From Acanthaster planci (taxonomy: Eukaryota > Echinodermata > Asteroidea > Valvatida > Acanthasteridae), in assembly GCF_001949145.1 (NCBI RefSeq), contig NW_019091362.1, positions 2,724,482-2,788,481 on the forward strand: a stretch of 64,000 bases of DNA, written 5' to 3'. Numbering within the stretch: position 1 is the stretch's first letter; each line of letters begins with the position of its first letter. Positions 14,025 through 26,400 of the stretch are shown piece after piece. The position numbers were made by a program, and so were the translations under genes. The notes below the pieces were generated by a model that worked only from the letters and a program-made list of their open reading frames with translations, had not been told where the DNA came from and did not search any database.

Positions 14025-14097
14025 TGTGCTGGTCGGCAAGCTTTCATCCCCAGTGCTAGCCGGTAATGTTGAGTAGTGGCTGGCACCGGCCAGCACA
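14025..14097. repeat. GC-rich hairpin with nested inner stem
   Basis: The outer arms are TGTGCTGGTCGG and CCGGCCAGCACA. An inner pair, roughly GCTAGCC facing GGCTGGC, lies between them. Total span is about 73 bp. The size is compatible with a small-RNA precursor, but the outer and inner stems are separated by unpaired bases, so a small foldback relic is at least as likely. Confidence 0.5.
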
Positions 14098-15583
14098 GAA
14101 CCGTGGACATGTGTGAAGTCAGCAATAAAAACAATGCTTGTAAAAAAAAAATACAAAACTGAACACCAAAAGCAATTGCAAAGCAATAGCACTCTTCAAA
14201 TGCCACCACCGTTTCATTTTGGAATTAAAAAATTACTCATAATACATAGGTTTTGAAATTTTGCACATGGAAGTAAGGAGGGTCCATGGTACATGTGATA
14301 CATGGTACAAATGGTAGCACCAGGTGACATTTCTTTCGGGATTGACCAAGGTTTTGATGAGAACCATTGCACTCCACATTTCAGAGGACATGCTCAGAGC
14401 TAATGACAAGTAGGCTACATCGGTTCTCTACAGAACCTTACTCATTCACAATAGAGATTTCACCTGGCGCTACTGCACACGTTGGTCACATTCTGAAATG
14501 TGCACTTGGGCTTACATGTGTTCACTACATCACTCCAGATTGTTTTAGATGTTTATAAATTTAGTAAGATGTATTTGTGTATTCAACATAGTTCTACATT
14601 TTTGAGGGCGCGTATTTATTTTCCTATTTACAATGTATCTCACTGAACTATTTGGTTTGATGTAAATGCTTCTCTATTGACAGAAACACATGCAGCCTGA
14701 TTGCTTGTGTATTTGTTTGCATGTATGTCTGTAAGACAGGGTGCATGTTGCATATGCTAGCGCTAGTTTCTTGATAACGCTGCACCTGTTTCACACACTG
14801 AGGGTGCTTACGCAAGCTACCATCGTCACCTGCTTGACAGTCTTTGCTCTCCCTGACTCTTGACTATCACTGGCCTATGTTTAGCCGCACCTGTCATAGC
14901 GCATCACAGGCATGCATTTACCATGTGACCCGGCTAGATACATGTACCATATCTCTAAAAAGATCATCATTCCAAGTGTAGAGATTTTCATTAAGGGACT
15001 TGGATAGTAGAAATAGAAAGGTGAACCCGGGTTCCTCCTTCGGAAAGTGCAAGCGATTTCTGTAGACTACTGAGTGAAAGACTTCTACTCACTTGCCTTG
15101 CCTCGCAACTATTTCACAAAGGTTGTCAGATGTATGGTGAATGTCACATAAGCCCTTTTCACACTAGTCTGGACTTACCCACCCGGGTGTAGTTGTTCAC
15201 ACCTGAGCAGGAACTAACCAGGAGAATCAATTCACACTAGAAACATCATCCAATGATTGAGCTTCCCTGCTTTCCTGCTAACCAGGGCAATTTGTAACCA
15301 TGTTCACATTCCAATAGTGGCAACCTGGAGAATTGGCAGATTGGGTGCACATGTTATGTTCAACCTCCGACCTCCCACAATCTATTGCACTCACTACAGC
15401 ATCGCAGCAAAATGGCACCTGTCATGCAATTAGAAACCTAGCACTAATTGTACTTCTGAATTTGCCTGTTTCACCATAGATGATGAAAAAAAGTGGTAAC
15501 ATACATGTACGGTGTCCTGATGAACACAAGTAAACAAAAACTTATGGCAGTAAAGCCACAAACTGTATATGTATTAGTCTTGT
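14098..15583. other. Noncoding DNA, no gene seen
   Basis: No supported gene. The part around 15150-15400 reads like an old interspersed repeat (repeated CACACTAG and AACCAGG words), but I could not define its ends. Confidence 0.4.
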
Positions 15584-15704
15584 AGAAGCATGGTGGACAC
15601 AATAGGAGGGCGCTATTTGGTGTGGGTAAAATCTTTTGCATTTGCTCCAAATTTACCCACTTCAAATAGCACCTTCCTACACGTATTGTGTCTGCCATGC
15701 TTCT
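15584..15704. repeat. 121-bp inverted repeat
   Basis: The left arm starts AGAAGCATGGTGGACACAAT and continues through a GCTATTTG segment and GGGTAAA. The right arm mirrors it: TTTACCC, CAAATAGC, then ATTGTGTCTGCCATGCTTCT. Arms are about 47-55 bases with a few mismatches and small indels, and the loop is short. It may be a miniature foldback element or a small-RNA hairpin. Only one copy was noticed. Confidence 0.7.
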
Positions 15705-15797
15705 AAATGGCTCATGTTGACACGTGCAGCATCAAGTCAAGAATGGCACCTTGTAAATAGTGTAACTAAGAAAGACAAGTTACTGGCCAAGACAGAC

Positions 15798-15833
15798 TGG
15801 TGTCCTTCATACAAGTGGTGTCCTCCATACAAG
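15798..15833. repeat. 18-bp tandem duplication
   Basis: Two adjacent copies of an 18-bp unit (TGGTGTCCTTCATACAAG and TGGTGTCCTCCATACAAG) differ at one base. Confidence 0.8.
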
Positions 15834-18389
15834 TACATGTCAAAATAATGTTACTTTGATGAGATACCAGTTAAGGTGGACATTGGCAGCCTGCTATAAA
15901 GTTTAGAGATGGCAAAACACAAAGACTGTACCGGTAACTAATGAAAACTTGGCACAAATTGATTACAAGCATGCTCAAGTTCAGTTTGCACAGGACTGCA
16001 CGTCATGTCCTGTGCCTCAGGACAATAATCATAATCATAATTTATTCATAATCAATATCAGAATTTACTTGGTGAGCCAAAAGTGTACATGTACCTGTAC
16101 ATGTACCATATGATCGCTCCAGTGCAACTAAACAAATGGTCAACAAATAACACTGCAGGAAATCAGCATTATAATTATCATCATTCCAATGCAAGTCTAA
16201 GGTTGAACAGCATTATCCAGCTGGAAAGCTCTCACCTCGGAATGCATAAAAGGATTCTGGGAACAGGTCCCTGTGCACAAGGACCCCTAGGAGTACTTGA
16301 ATAGATTCTTGAAGTGGCAGATTTGACTAATTTGATGGAGGTTTCATTCTGCCTGCCCAAGTAGATTGTACTGTACCTGCTTCCCAGATCTTTACAAACC
16401 TCAACTCTCTTGGGGCTGTCTGAAACTTGGAGGATTCAGAACTGTTAAGGTTAATAATTGATGGTCAAGGATACTTCAATCAAGCATGAAATATGTACAT
16501 GTACCACCACTCAATGATGGCATGCATGTCGTTCCAGGTACTGGTAAGACAGGGAGCTTCCACGGTCTGCAGTACTGCAAACGTTAAATGCTTTAGGACC
16601 TGGATTACCTTTCCGTGCTGTAGTGGCTGTGCTGCTTTTTCAGGTCCCTTGTTAAATTTTGGGCCAATGATGCATTCATGAGGGTATTATTTGTGTGCAG
16701 GTGTTATTTGTATGCAGAGTGCACACAGAATACAGTCACTGATAAAAATTATACATACCGGTAATTACCTTACCTCAATGGACATCAGTCTTAATTAATA
16801 ATACAGAAGCAAAAACGCTGGCCGTGTACAATTTTCCTGCACGCAACTAATTGTATCTATACATGTACATGTATATTTCAAAATGTTGGGCAATCTTCAA
16901 ACCATGAAGGCTGCCACCTTCAACTGTAATAGTAAGGAGGTGAAAATTTTTCCTAGAGTAAAAAAATCTACTGTGTGATGGAAGAACCCCCTCTCCCTAA
17001 CAGAGAGACAGACACACAGGGTGGACATGATCCAGCAGCAGCACTGTTCAGTGTCTCATCCTCCATGACTACATGGCGATGAGGAATACATCTTCCAATG
17101 AACAGTACCTAACCTCTCTGTTGTCAGGCTGTCCAATGTCACCTGTCAATCTGTTTTGCCTCCTTTGGAAATGTGCCCCTGGAGGCTAGTCGTTTGTGCT
17201 GCTTAATTGTCCTACCACCTGGCTTTATACATCCAGCCCATCTCACTTTGACTGTTCTTATGCCTCAAAATATTCACTAAACCTGTCAGATACTTCAAAA
17301 TCCATCAAAAGGTTACATGTACTGGTACATGTAGGTTTGGAGGTGTGGGGATGAACACCAGTCACTGTTTCTGTACTTTAGGCTTGATGGGCACAGAGCA
17401 TACCGGTACCTGCAGGATTATGGTTCCTCCACAATTGTTCATTGATTGTAGGCAAGTTCACAAATTTGAGAAAATAAAGATAAAGGTTGAAACTCATCAA
17501 AAAGCATAAATTTCTGTAGATAAAACTGTGGGGAGGGGAGGAGGCCAAAAACTCTGAACTGTGAAAATGTCTAAGCAACCACTTTCAGCTGAAGTGTGAG
17601 GAAAGAACAAAAAAGTCCAAATCTGTCTCTCATTAATGATCTTCTCATGATGCAAAGACCCAAGAACTTGTGTGCAATGTGTAGGCCTAACATACACTGA
17701 TCTGTACGAAGAAAGATGTAGAATGTTGATAAGGCAGACATCATATATACACAGTGCTGAAAAAAAGTAAGATTTTACTTCAAGGCCACAGGATTGCTAT
17801 CATAACTCCAGAGTTCATCCATGTGAATGAAATATAAAAAAAGATGTGTCCTGCAGCAATACCGAAGCTGTACCGAAGGATAAGAATCACTTCTTTTATG
17901 TTTTCAGCGACCAAACAAATCCATTTGCCTCGCAGGTAGTTCCATTTTACCTCTCATCTGGAATCTCTGAAGAGACACGGTTTCTTCACGTTCAGGGGCG
18001 CTTGAGGGTAGTGGACCTTCATGTGCGGAGCACCAAGACACACGCAGGTACACTTACATGTAAAATTCACTGCCACCGTTCTTCATCGACTATGCTACAT
18101 TGAAGAAAATTCTGCCACCACCCTCATCGTTTTGGCATCAGCCCGCTACCACTGCCAATGCCACAGACCTTCCCCTTCTGGAGGAAAAGTGACCCCTCAA
18201 GACATTTTTTGGCTGATGCCCATTCAAGGACTACTTTCTTGACAGGAAAACTGCTCAGTTAATAAAAGACACTCATTCTGTTGAAAACTGATTACTTGAG
18301 GACTCTGTTTTCAATTTACAGTACATGTACATCTTTAAAATATCCCTTTGAAGGGGAGTGTTTTAGACAAAAATATACTCGATGTGATG
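15834..18389. other. Noncoding DNA, no gene seen
   Basis: No supported gene. There are clusters of GTACATGTAC (16084-16105, 16860-16875), an ATAATCATAATCATAA stretch near 16025 and ACCGGTA words at 15930, 16757 and 17402. Confidence 0.45.
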
Positions 18390-19170
18390 ATGGCGTCATC
18401 TTGTGACAAGTCACGTGACATTTACAGTACACTATTTAAAACTCCATATATCCTGAAGTATATGTCCAAATGGGTTCAAACCTTGCAGACACATGTATCT
18501 TGAAAGGGAACTTATTTAGACAAATTATTGATTAAATAATTAAAGGTGCACTTTTCGAAGCACTATAGCTCTTGAAGTGAATGTCTGATTGAGTTGAAAC
18601 CTTGCAGATATCTTGGAAAGAAAGTGCTTTACACAAATGTTGACCTCATTCGATAATGACATCCATCAGGTGACAAGTCACGTGACATTTAAGGTGCACT
18701 ATTTAAAACTCTATATCTCCTGAAGTTCATATCCCATCGAGTTCAACATTTGCAGATAACAAGAAAAGGAAGTGTCGTTGTCGAAGATTTACCTGGTGTG
18801 ATGATGAAATTATCAGATGAGGAGTTAAATTACATAGTACACACAATCTTTAAAGCATGCTGTTTCCTGAAGTACATGTCTGATTGGGTTGAAACCTTGC
18901 AGATTGGAAGGGAAGTTTATGAATGTAGATTAACCTCAGGTGATGACAATATCATCAGCAAAACGAGTCAAGAGACATTAAAGGTGTACTGTGTAAAGCC
19001 CTATATCTCCTGGAGTACACGTCCCATCCACTGGAAACTTTGCAGATACCAAGGAAAGGAAGTATTCTAGACGAAAATTTACCTTATGTGATTATGACAT
19101 TAAATGAAGAGTCAAATTACATTTTATTTAAAACAAGTTATTTCCTGTGCAGTAGATTGGTTGTTCAAAT
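18390..19170. repeat. Diverged tandem array, about 145-bp unit, dimeric order
   Basis: Five to six diverged units, each with a core CCTGAAGT...GTTGAAACCTTGCAGA. The CCTGAAG-like anchor starts at 18452, 18571, 18719, 18866, 19009 and, degraded, 19144, giving spacings of 119, 148, 147, 143 and 135. Units 2 and 4 share GTCTGATTG, while units 3 and 5 share TCCCATC and a GCAGATA-A-C-A-GGAAAGGAAGT-like tail. This indicates a two-unit repeat of about 290-295 bp. Two units carry GTCACGTGAC (18410-18419, 18677-18686). The array has no lasting open frame. Confidence 0.8.
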
Positions 19171-20370
19171 TAACACAGGAATGCGAAAAAGCCCTGTTCT
19201 TTTGGCCAACAGACAGAGGAGCTCTAGTTTCTTGTTGACATTTTTCAGACCCTTCTCACACTGCTTGTGTGGCAGTGTACAGCTCCCAGGAGACCCCTTT
19301 GACCCCAGTGCAATTAATCTCTTGGAAATTGGATCGGAAATGGTGCATCATGTAAAATTAAGACCCTCAACATCCAAGATCAAATTTTATGGGTGTGGGT
19401 GTTTGGGGGAGGGGAGTAGGCTCGTTAGAGCTTAATTTTGTCTCAAGGGGCCAGAGGGTTGTTTTGTTCTTGTCAGCTTAGTACTGGAGTTTTTCATCAT
19501 ACTGGCCAGTGACAATCTTTGCTGCTGTGCTACCTCCGATAATATTAGACCAAAGTAAGTTGGGGGACCCCCCATTTGGTCTAAAGGACTTTTGTACATT
19601 CCTCTTTTATTTATGGTACATACATTTGCATGTACTTATTGTTATCAAAGCATCTTCCAGCAAGATTATCACTGACGAATTGTTATTAATCTGGGGCTGC
19701 ATTTCATATCAACCATGACTAGGCTGAATCTCCTAATTACAAAGCCCTCAGTGCCTGAATGTCCTTCTGCCGAAATGTGGTACGGTAGACAGTCACACTG
19801 TAGTTCTTGGAGATTCCACCCTCAAGGAACTCTACCACTTGTGTACGAACTGTGTTAATATTTGAAAAACTTCTGGAAGGTAAGGCCCGCATGATTGTTC
19901 CCTTTTATGTTTAAGGCACTGTGTTCAGGTATGTCTGTCTGAAAGACCTTTTATTCTAATCACTGAATTTCCATATAGAACACTAAAGCATGCTTGTTTC
20001 AGGCAAGGTACCGGCATCAATGTTCTATGTGCAGTATATGTGCATGAACATAAGATCAAGCTTATTAATGAGGGGATATGAAACATCAGCAATCAAGATC
20101 ATTCAGACTGATCCAGCCCCCCCCCTCGATTTGTCATGTCCCTCCTCCATGGTTAACCTATGAAATTTTTAATTATCCACCCAAACACAAACTCACCCTC
20201 CCAAAAAGTGAACGTTCCCAAGTCTGTCAGCAGCCATTTTCCAAATGCATGACATCCCTCCACTTTGTCAGACCCTTGGGACAATTTTTCAGTGGCATTT
20301 TTCTATGCTTAGCCCTGGTCCTACTACCACAAACAACAAGCTCCCAGAATTTGTAACAGTATGTGTATGA
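19171..20370. other. Noncoding DNA, no gene seen
   Basis: No supported gene. A 131-codon open frame (19040-19435) begins inside the tandem array and is a by-product of it. Confidence 0.45.
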
Positions 20371-20425
20371 CCAGGATTCGAACCCCTTACCTTTCTATCA
20401 CAAGTCACAAGCAAGGTACTGGTAT
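20371..20425 (-). repeat. tRNA-derived SINE fragment
   Basis: Read on the minus strand this contains GGGGTTCGAATCCTGG, which matches an RNA polymerase III B box (GGTTCGAATCC). It is preceded by CTTGTGACTTGTGATAG-AAAGG, which has the anticodon-arm and variable-region look of a tRNA-derived SINE head. The T-stem does not pair well and no clean acceptor stem is present, so this is a decayed SINE and not a functional tRNA gene. Confidence 0.5.
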
Positions 20426-23400
20426 ATGACAATGCAAGCTCATACTAAACTCATGCACATAGTGCAATCAATACACAGGGATTTTACATTCAGGGGTTGC
20501 TGTTACGAAAGTTTCCTGTGAAAGAGATTTCAACGCCAAAACTTCATACAAACTTAATGTAAGATTAAATTTAGGCCTACATAAAGTATTCTTAGGCCTT
20601 GACTGAAAAACCCTTAGGTTCCAATTCTCAATACCAAGGCCGAGGCCCTAAAGTCTAGCTTTAAGGCCAAAGCTGTGCATCAAGGCATTACACCATTGCA
20701 TTACACAAGTGATGAACAACAGTTTAACCTTAACCCTACATAATACTACAAATTACTACTTGTAGTAAAATGTAGTACTGAGCGCTGTCGCTTGTAAGAG
20801 GACATGACCTTATTATTCTCTGAAGACATAAGATACAATAGATACGACAATGTACCATACAGTGCTGTGGCACTATGAATGCATGGCTTTATTGTTCTCT
20901 GTACGAGTAACTATGGAAGTAACTTAGCCAGAAGAAGTAATTTGTAGCGCTAGGTCCTTCAGGCTCAAACTATTACTTGGTATTTTGTAGTACTGAGTAC
21001 TGTTAGCCAAACAATATGCTTGGCAGTTCGAATTAAGGGACAAATTTACTATGGGACCATCTTTTTGTCCCTATTACTCAAACCCCAACTTCCTCAATAT
21101 GGGGTAGGACTGGGCAGAAGCAGAAGCCAACATCAAATTTCTGACCAGCACCATGTCTGGATTCATACAAAGTACATGTACCTGCAAGGCAGCCCCAGGA
21201 TTTAGAGATTTGCTCAATGAAAAAGGGTCTCCACAATTCTGGACAGCCCTTCATCCGTTAAACCCTGCACCAAAACTTCACAAAAACCTAATTCATGCCC
21301 AAAGCTCCTCCAACGGGCAGTTTATATTAATTCTTTAGAATTCTCTTTTTTTTTTTAAAAAGGAGAGAATACAAGGTAAGAAGGCATGCCCTTCTCGAGA
21401 TTATGTCCTTAACTTCACCAGTTTGATAGACCTTTCAGGCATGCCAAATGAAGCAGAAAAGATGAAGAAAAGAACTTGGTTATAGCCTGAGAAAAGCTGG
21501 TTATGAAACATCTAGGGTTTCCAAACAAAAAGTAACTTTTTGAAGCTAGATTTATTCATCCTGGGGCAATGGATTACTTACGTTTGTGCCAGGTATGAAC
21601 ACACCACTTTCTGCATTGTTAGAAATTGTTTCTGTTTATACTTGTATCGTTCACCAAAACTTTAAACACAGTAAGGTAGTGGCAGAGGTCCTTTACTACA
21701 TGTAAAAGTACCTGTATCTAATGGTTTTTAAGTTACACCCATACCCGTACATACATCTCACTGTCAGCTTTAAATATTACTTGCACCGGGGGCAAAAGTG
21801 GGTAATTTTTGAATGTGAACTGTCCCAATAAGTGTTTCCTCAGTTCAAATCCCTGCCAAAACATCAGCTGCACTGAGGAAAGTTAATTGACATGTACATG
21901 TACAGAGCGGATGCATAATGTACAATTGGTTCAAAATACCTAATTTTATGTATAAGTGAAATCAAGTTTTTATTTCTGTAGGGTGAAAATTGGCTTTCTT
22001 GTCAGACAAAAAAAAATACATCCAGTGGCTATGATGAATACAAGTTTTTGGTTCTCTTATGGCTTTCTGCATTTATGCAGTGTATAGTCTTATGTTGAAA
22101 CCTTTCACCAAAATCAATCTAAATGACACAGTCCAGTTTACGGTCAGAAGAAAATCTGCACCATTATACTATCAAAACCCCCCCAGGGAGCTCAGATTTG
22201 GCACCGGGGAAAGCATTTCGTGCCCCCTTTGTAGTAGATTTAAAAGCATTTCCACATGCAGGGAAAGCTGTTAAGTACTCTGTACAGCACTCAATCAAGA
22301 TGCCAGAGGATTGCCCCAGATTGCTCGTGCTCCACACAATGATGCAGAGATTTGCTAGGGGAAGGGGTAGTGTCACAAGGGATGTTTAGAGCGAGGTACT
22401 CTAAGTACAGTATCTTGGTTACAGCGCTACAAAGCAGACAAATTACAGACAAAGAAGATCTTACATTATGCAAATAATCTCATGGTTTGCACAATCTTAT
22501 TAATCTGCTAATGCTTTCTGAACAAGGACTACCCCTACATGTTTACAAGTATGTACAAACAGCCAAGTACACAAGAGTACATTTTGACCAAGCCATGCCA
22601 AATCGTGATATGTAAATCAAACTTTCTACTTTTTTTTTAATTCTAATTCTTTCTAAAATGAGTACGCACTTCTCTGGCTAAATTTGTAGCAGATTATGTA
22701 AACATGGGGTGTGCTGGGAACCCGGGACTGGTCCACTTCATGTCAAACTGATGGCGTTGTTGGCTGTATTAGTAATGGCACATTACAAGAAAATTCAATT
22801 TTGCAAACCACTCATTACAGCATGATGATTTTTTAGCAGATTCGATAAATTTTACAATTTCCCAAAACTATGCCAACAATTAAAATAGATATTAACTACC
22901 CAAAACACTTTTCTGGCCAACTCTAGTCTTTCACAAACCCCATACATTGCATAAAGAGCACTGTGCCAGACGGCAAATATTAGTCTTGACTTAAAGAGAG
23001 TCTCTTGAAACTAGACGCCAGGAATCTCAGTTAGCAAGCACATCAGCTCCAGGGTATACACTCAATTAATGTGTAACAGCTTGTCGATCAATAGAAAAAC
23101 CGTGGCCCCCCTTTTCCACTGCCTGAACTGACTCTATTTATTCACACCCTGTTGATCAATAAAACGCGGTCCCTGGCAAGTGCAAGTCCGTTCTGCTGGC
23201 CCTGCTGCCCCAGCGCATTTTCAGTGAAAGCTCCCCTGAAGCAAAAACAATTATTCCGTGGTTATGATTGTGATGCCGCCTGGGAATTAATCCACACCGG
23301 CCGGGCAACAAAAATTGCACAATGTTGTGTCGGTTTGTCAGACGATATTTTAGACCTAAAAAAAAGAAGGATATGAGGCAACTCAGAAGTCGTGACCTGT

Positions 23401-26400
23401 GTAGCTGCTCATGGTGTGAACACATTCATTTCCCTATGGACTCAATGCTGAGACTGATCCAAGATTGCTCTCAGACAGTCCCTGTGATTTCTGCCATCCA
23501 AGAAATCTCTAAAACACCAAACACTTCCAATTTCAAATTGTTAAACCAGGCCTTGTATATGTACATGTACCTCGGAGCATGCACCAGTCCTGGTACATGT
23601 CTGCATATATCTTGCTTCCTGGAATCACCACTGCGCCACCCTGACGGGATGGAGGGGGGAGGGTTATTACTGAGGATGAGGAAACATGCGCTTTTCCTGT
23701 TCAAATCAATACAACCTCACAAGCTTGTTCACACTGGCAATGTAATCCATAGCACAAACCTAACCATTTCATTTTCAAATGAGACTGCTATGTTTACATT
23801 CAAATTATAAGAACAGATGATCGAAGGGGACCGGTACTATTCGCTCATTGACGTACATCTACATTTGTGTGTACAAGTACATAATACATCGTGATTTGCG
23901 AGACAGAGTTACATGTAACTGAAGTAAACTCTTATTCAGACATTTTGGGGTCCAAATCCTACAAGCTTGGTCCTACAAAATTTATACCCCTACAGTGCTA
24001 ATGATTAATAGAGCAAAAGCGAGGCTGCTACAGTCAACTTTAAACTGGATTATAAAACTTGAGTGCTTCTGGCTTTTGTTTGAAGGTGCGAAGGTGCAGT
24101 GGATTCAAGTACTTCTACTGCAAAGTGATTTGACTTTTCAGGACGTCCTGCTGTCTCCTCATGACTATCCAGACTTTGACTGGAGGAAGCGTAGAGCAAA
24201 AATCACCCCTTCACATCCATTCAGACGTCCTCAACTTCTTCACAACCTTTTCTTTTCTTCTTCCTTAGACAGTTTTTACCTCTTCAATTTCACATCTCTG
24301 TCAATAATTCGTTCTCAAGAGCCTATGGTTCCTTTATTAGAATTACCAGGGAGGGGGGGTTAAGACTTAGGGGCTAGAGGAGAGGAGTTAACGCAGAAGT
24401 GGCCTTATGAAGGGCAAGGTATGCCAAAGTGGCCCCATACAGAAGTACTGAAGCACGCGACAGACAGTAAGAAGATCCCTGGAGAAATCAAGGGCCCTCT
24501 TGACAGACTGTGACTCCATCCAAAGACAACCAACCACGGTGTCGCTATTTTGGGAGGCCCTAATGCATTTGTGGTTACCTTTTTGGAAGGCAACCACTGG
24601 TCTGTCAGACTCTAAAGACAGGACATTTCCTCCCAGTCTCCATTGATCGGTCCTTTCAATTTCTTCTTCTGTTTGATTCCGGTTCAGGTTTCGAATGGCA
24701 AGAAGGGAAGGTAAGCAGCAGCAGAGGAAAAGCACGCTGTGAAAGATGGCCCGTGTTTGCATACAGGGCTCAGGAATAACTGACCTCAATTTTTGTCTCC
24801 ATCAGATCCCTTCAGAAAGCAAACCACAAGTATGCATGTCTTTGGTGTCTAATGCTAAGGAGGCTCTTGCTACACTAATACTCGTAGGGGTGAAGTTTGC
24901 CAAGGATGTTGGGCCTCCACTCAAGCTGAAATACACCGCTGCATGCAGATTTTTAATTAAAATCAAATGTTCTGAAAATTAATGTACTCTCAAATACATG
25001 TATCTGATACTGCCCTACTTTAGAAACTGCAAAACAACTTGTCAAGAAGTATGTGTTTACATACTGTATTCATTTTATGACTTCAATAGCCCGTCTAGAA
25101 AGCTCTTTTTTCTTATCTTTGATGAATCAGTATATCATGTACCATACCAGTATCTCACACCAAAAACCAAATAGTTGATAAAGTTAAACAAATGCTTTTT
25201 ATTGAGTAAAACGTATTTGAATTTGTAACCCATTAATTGCAAAGAGTATGTTTGTAGCAGCAATTTCCCTCTGCTGCTTGAGAATGATTTGTCAGGGTGT
25301 GTGAAGTACACTCACAACCATAAATGTCATTTTGACCTAAATGACGGAGGGGAAGCATGTCATAAATTTATGAAATTGATTGGATTCATCAAACACAATG
25401 GTCCTCTATGTTTCTGGCCGGGCTGGAACGGTGTCATCAATCAGAGAGAAGGCATGCTAATCCTCATTTCTCTAGAGCAGTGAAGCACAACTACCCCACT
25501 TAAGCAACCTTCTACAGAAAAAAGCGCCATTAGTACGCACATGTATCAAACTTAGCAAGCTTTTATACATGGGCAGCAAACTGCTTCTGAGAAAAGAGGA
25601 AGCAATGTAGACACAATCAAATGCAGTGTATCAATTTTGCATACAACTGTGGTGACAATTTTCAGACATTTGAGGAAATATGCAATTCTATAAGCGCACA
25701 CTCCCTTTGATTCAGAGGAATACCAGTCCTGAGCACAGCTGTAAACTAAACCTTTCCTGAGGTGTGAAATAAATCCAAATTTGGGCCTGAATATCAAGGC
25801 AACACTGACTGAAACAGGTACATACAGTATATCGACATGTATACATGTATGTGTGCAAGAAATGCACAGATAATTCAATATTATGCAGAATCCAAAACAA
25901 CTACATGTAGTATTAGCCATGTGTGATTCGATATTTTGTTGTTTATTCATAATATTCAGAACATGCATAGAGGTATTTGCAAGATTTCCACCTGCTCAAT
26001 TTGCACTAAAGAGTCCAAATGTTTTCTTGGATGTATTTTTGGTGTAACTTTATACTCTCCTCCAATGTATGAAAACAATTTGACATCCTTTTTAGGGTAA
26101 GTGTACAGAACAGTGCGATTTTCTAAATATCTAAAATTTTCCAGTGCTTTTTCTGGACAAGTAGGCCTAAGGGCGCTGATGCTGTGATGTCAGTCAAAAA
26201 AGACACTACTCGGTTTGTTGCCATGCACTCAAACAATGAACCTTCCTCCCAAAGGGAATTTAGAACAACAAAATATCGAAAATTCCACTAGTTTCTGTAC
26301 ACAAATCAACGCAACGCTGAACTTTTTCCCTAGAATGACATTACGTTGTTACTCGTAAATATGGACATTGGCATCTACATAAAAGCCAACAAAGACTACA

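Noticed and set aside
19040-19435. 131-codon open frame
   Set aside because: It starts in the diverged tandem array and is not maintained between units, so it is not a conserved coding repeat.
20371-20440. Functional tRNA gene
   Set aside because: Only the B box is intact; the T-stem does not pair and no acceptor stem or A box at the right distance was found.
23322-23810. 162-codon plus-strand open frame
   Set aside because: It includes YMYMYLG from TACATGTA words and no recognisable domain. Without transcripts it is not supportable.
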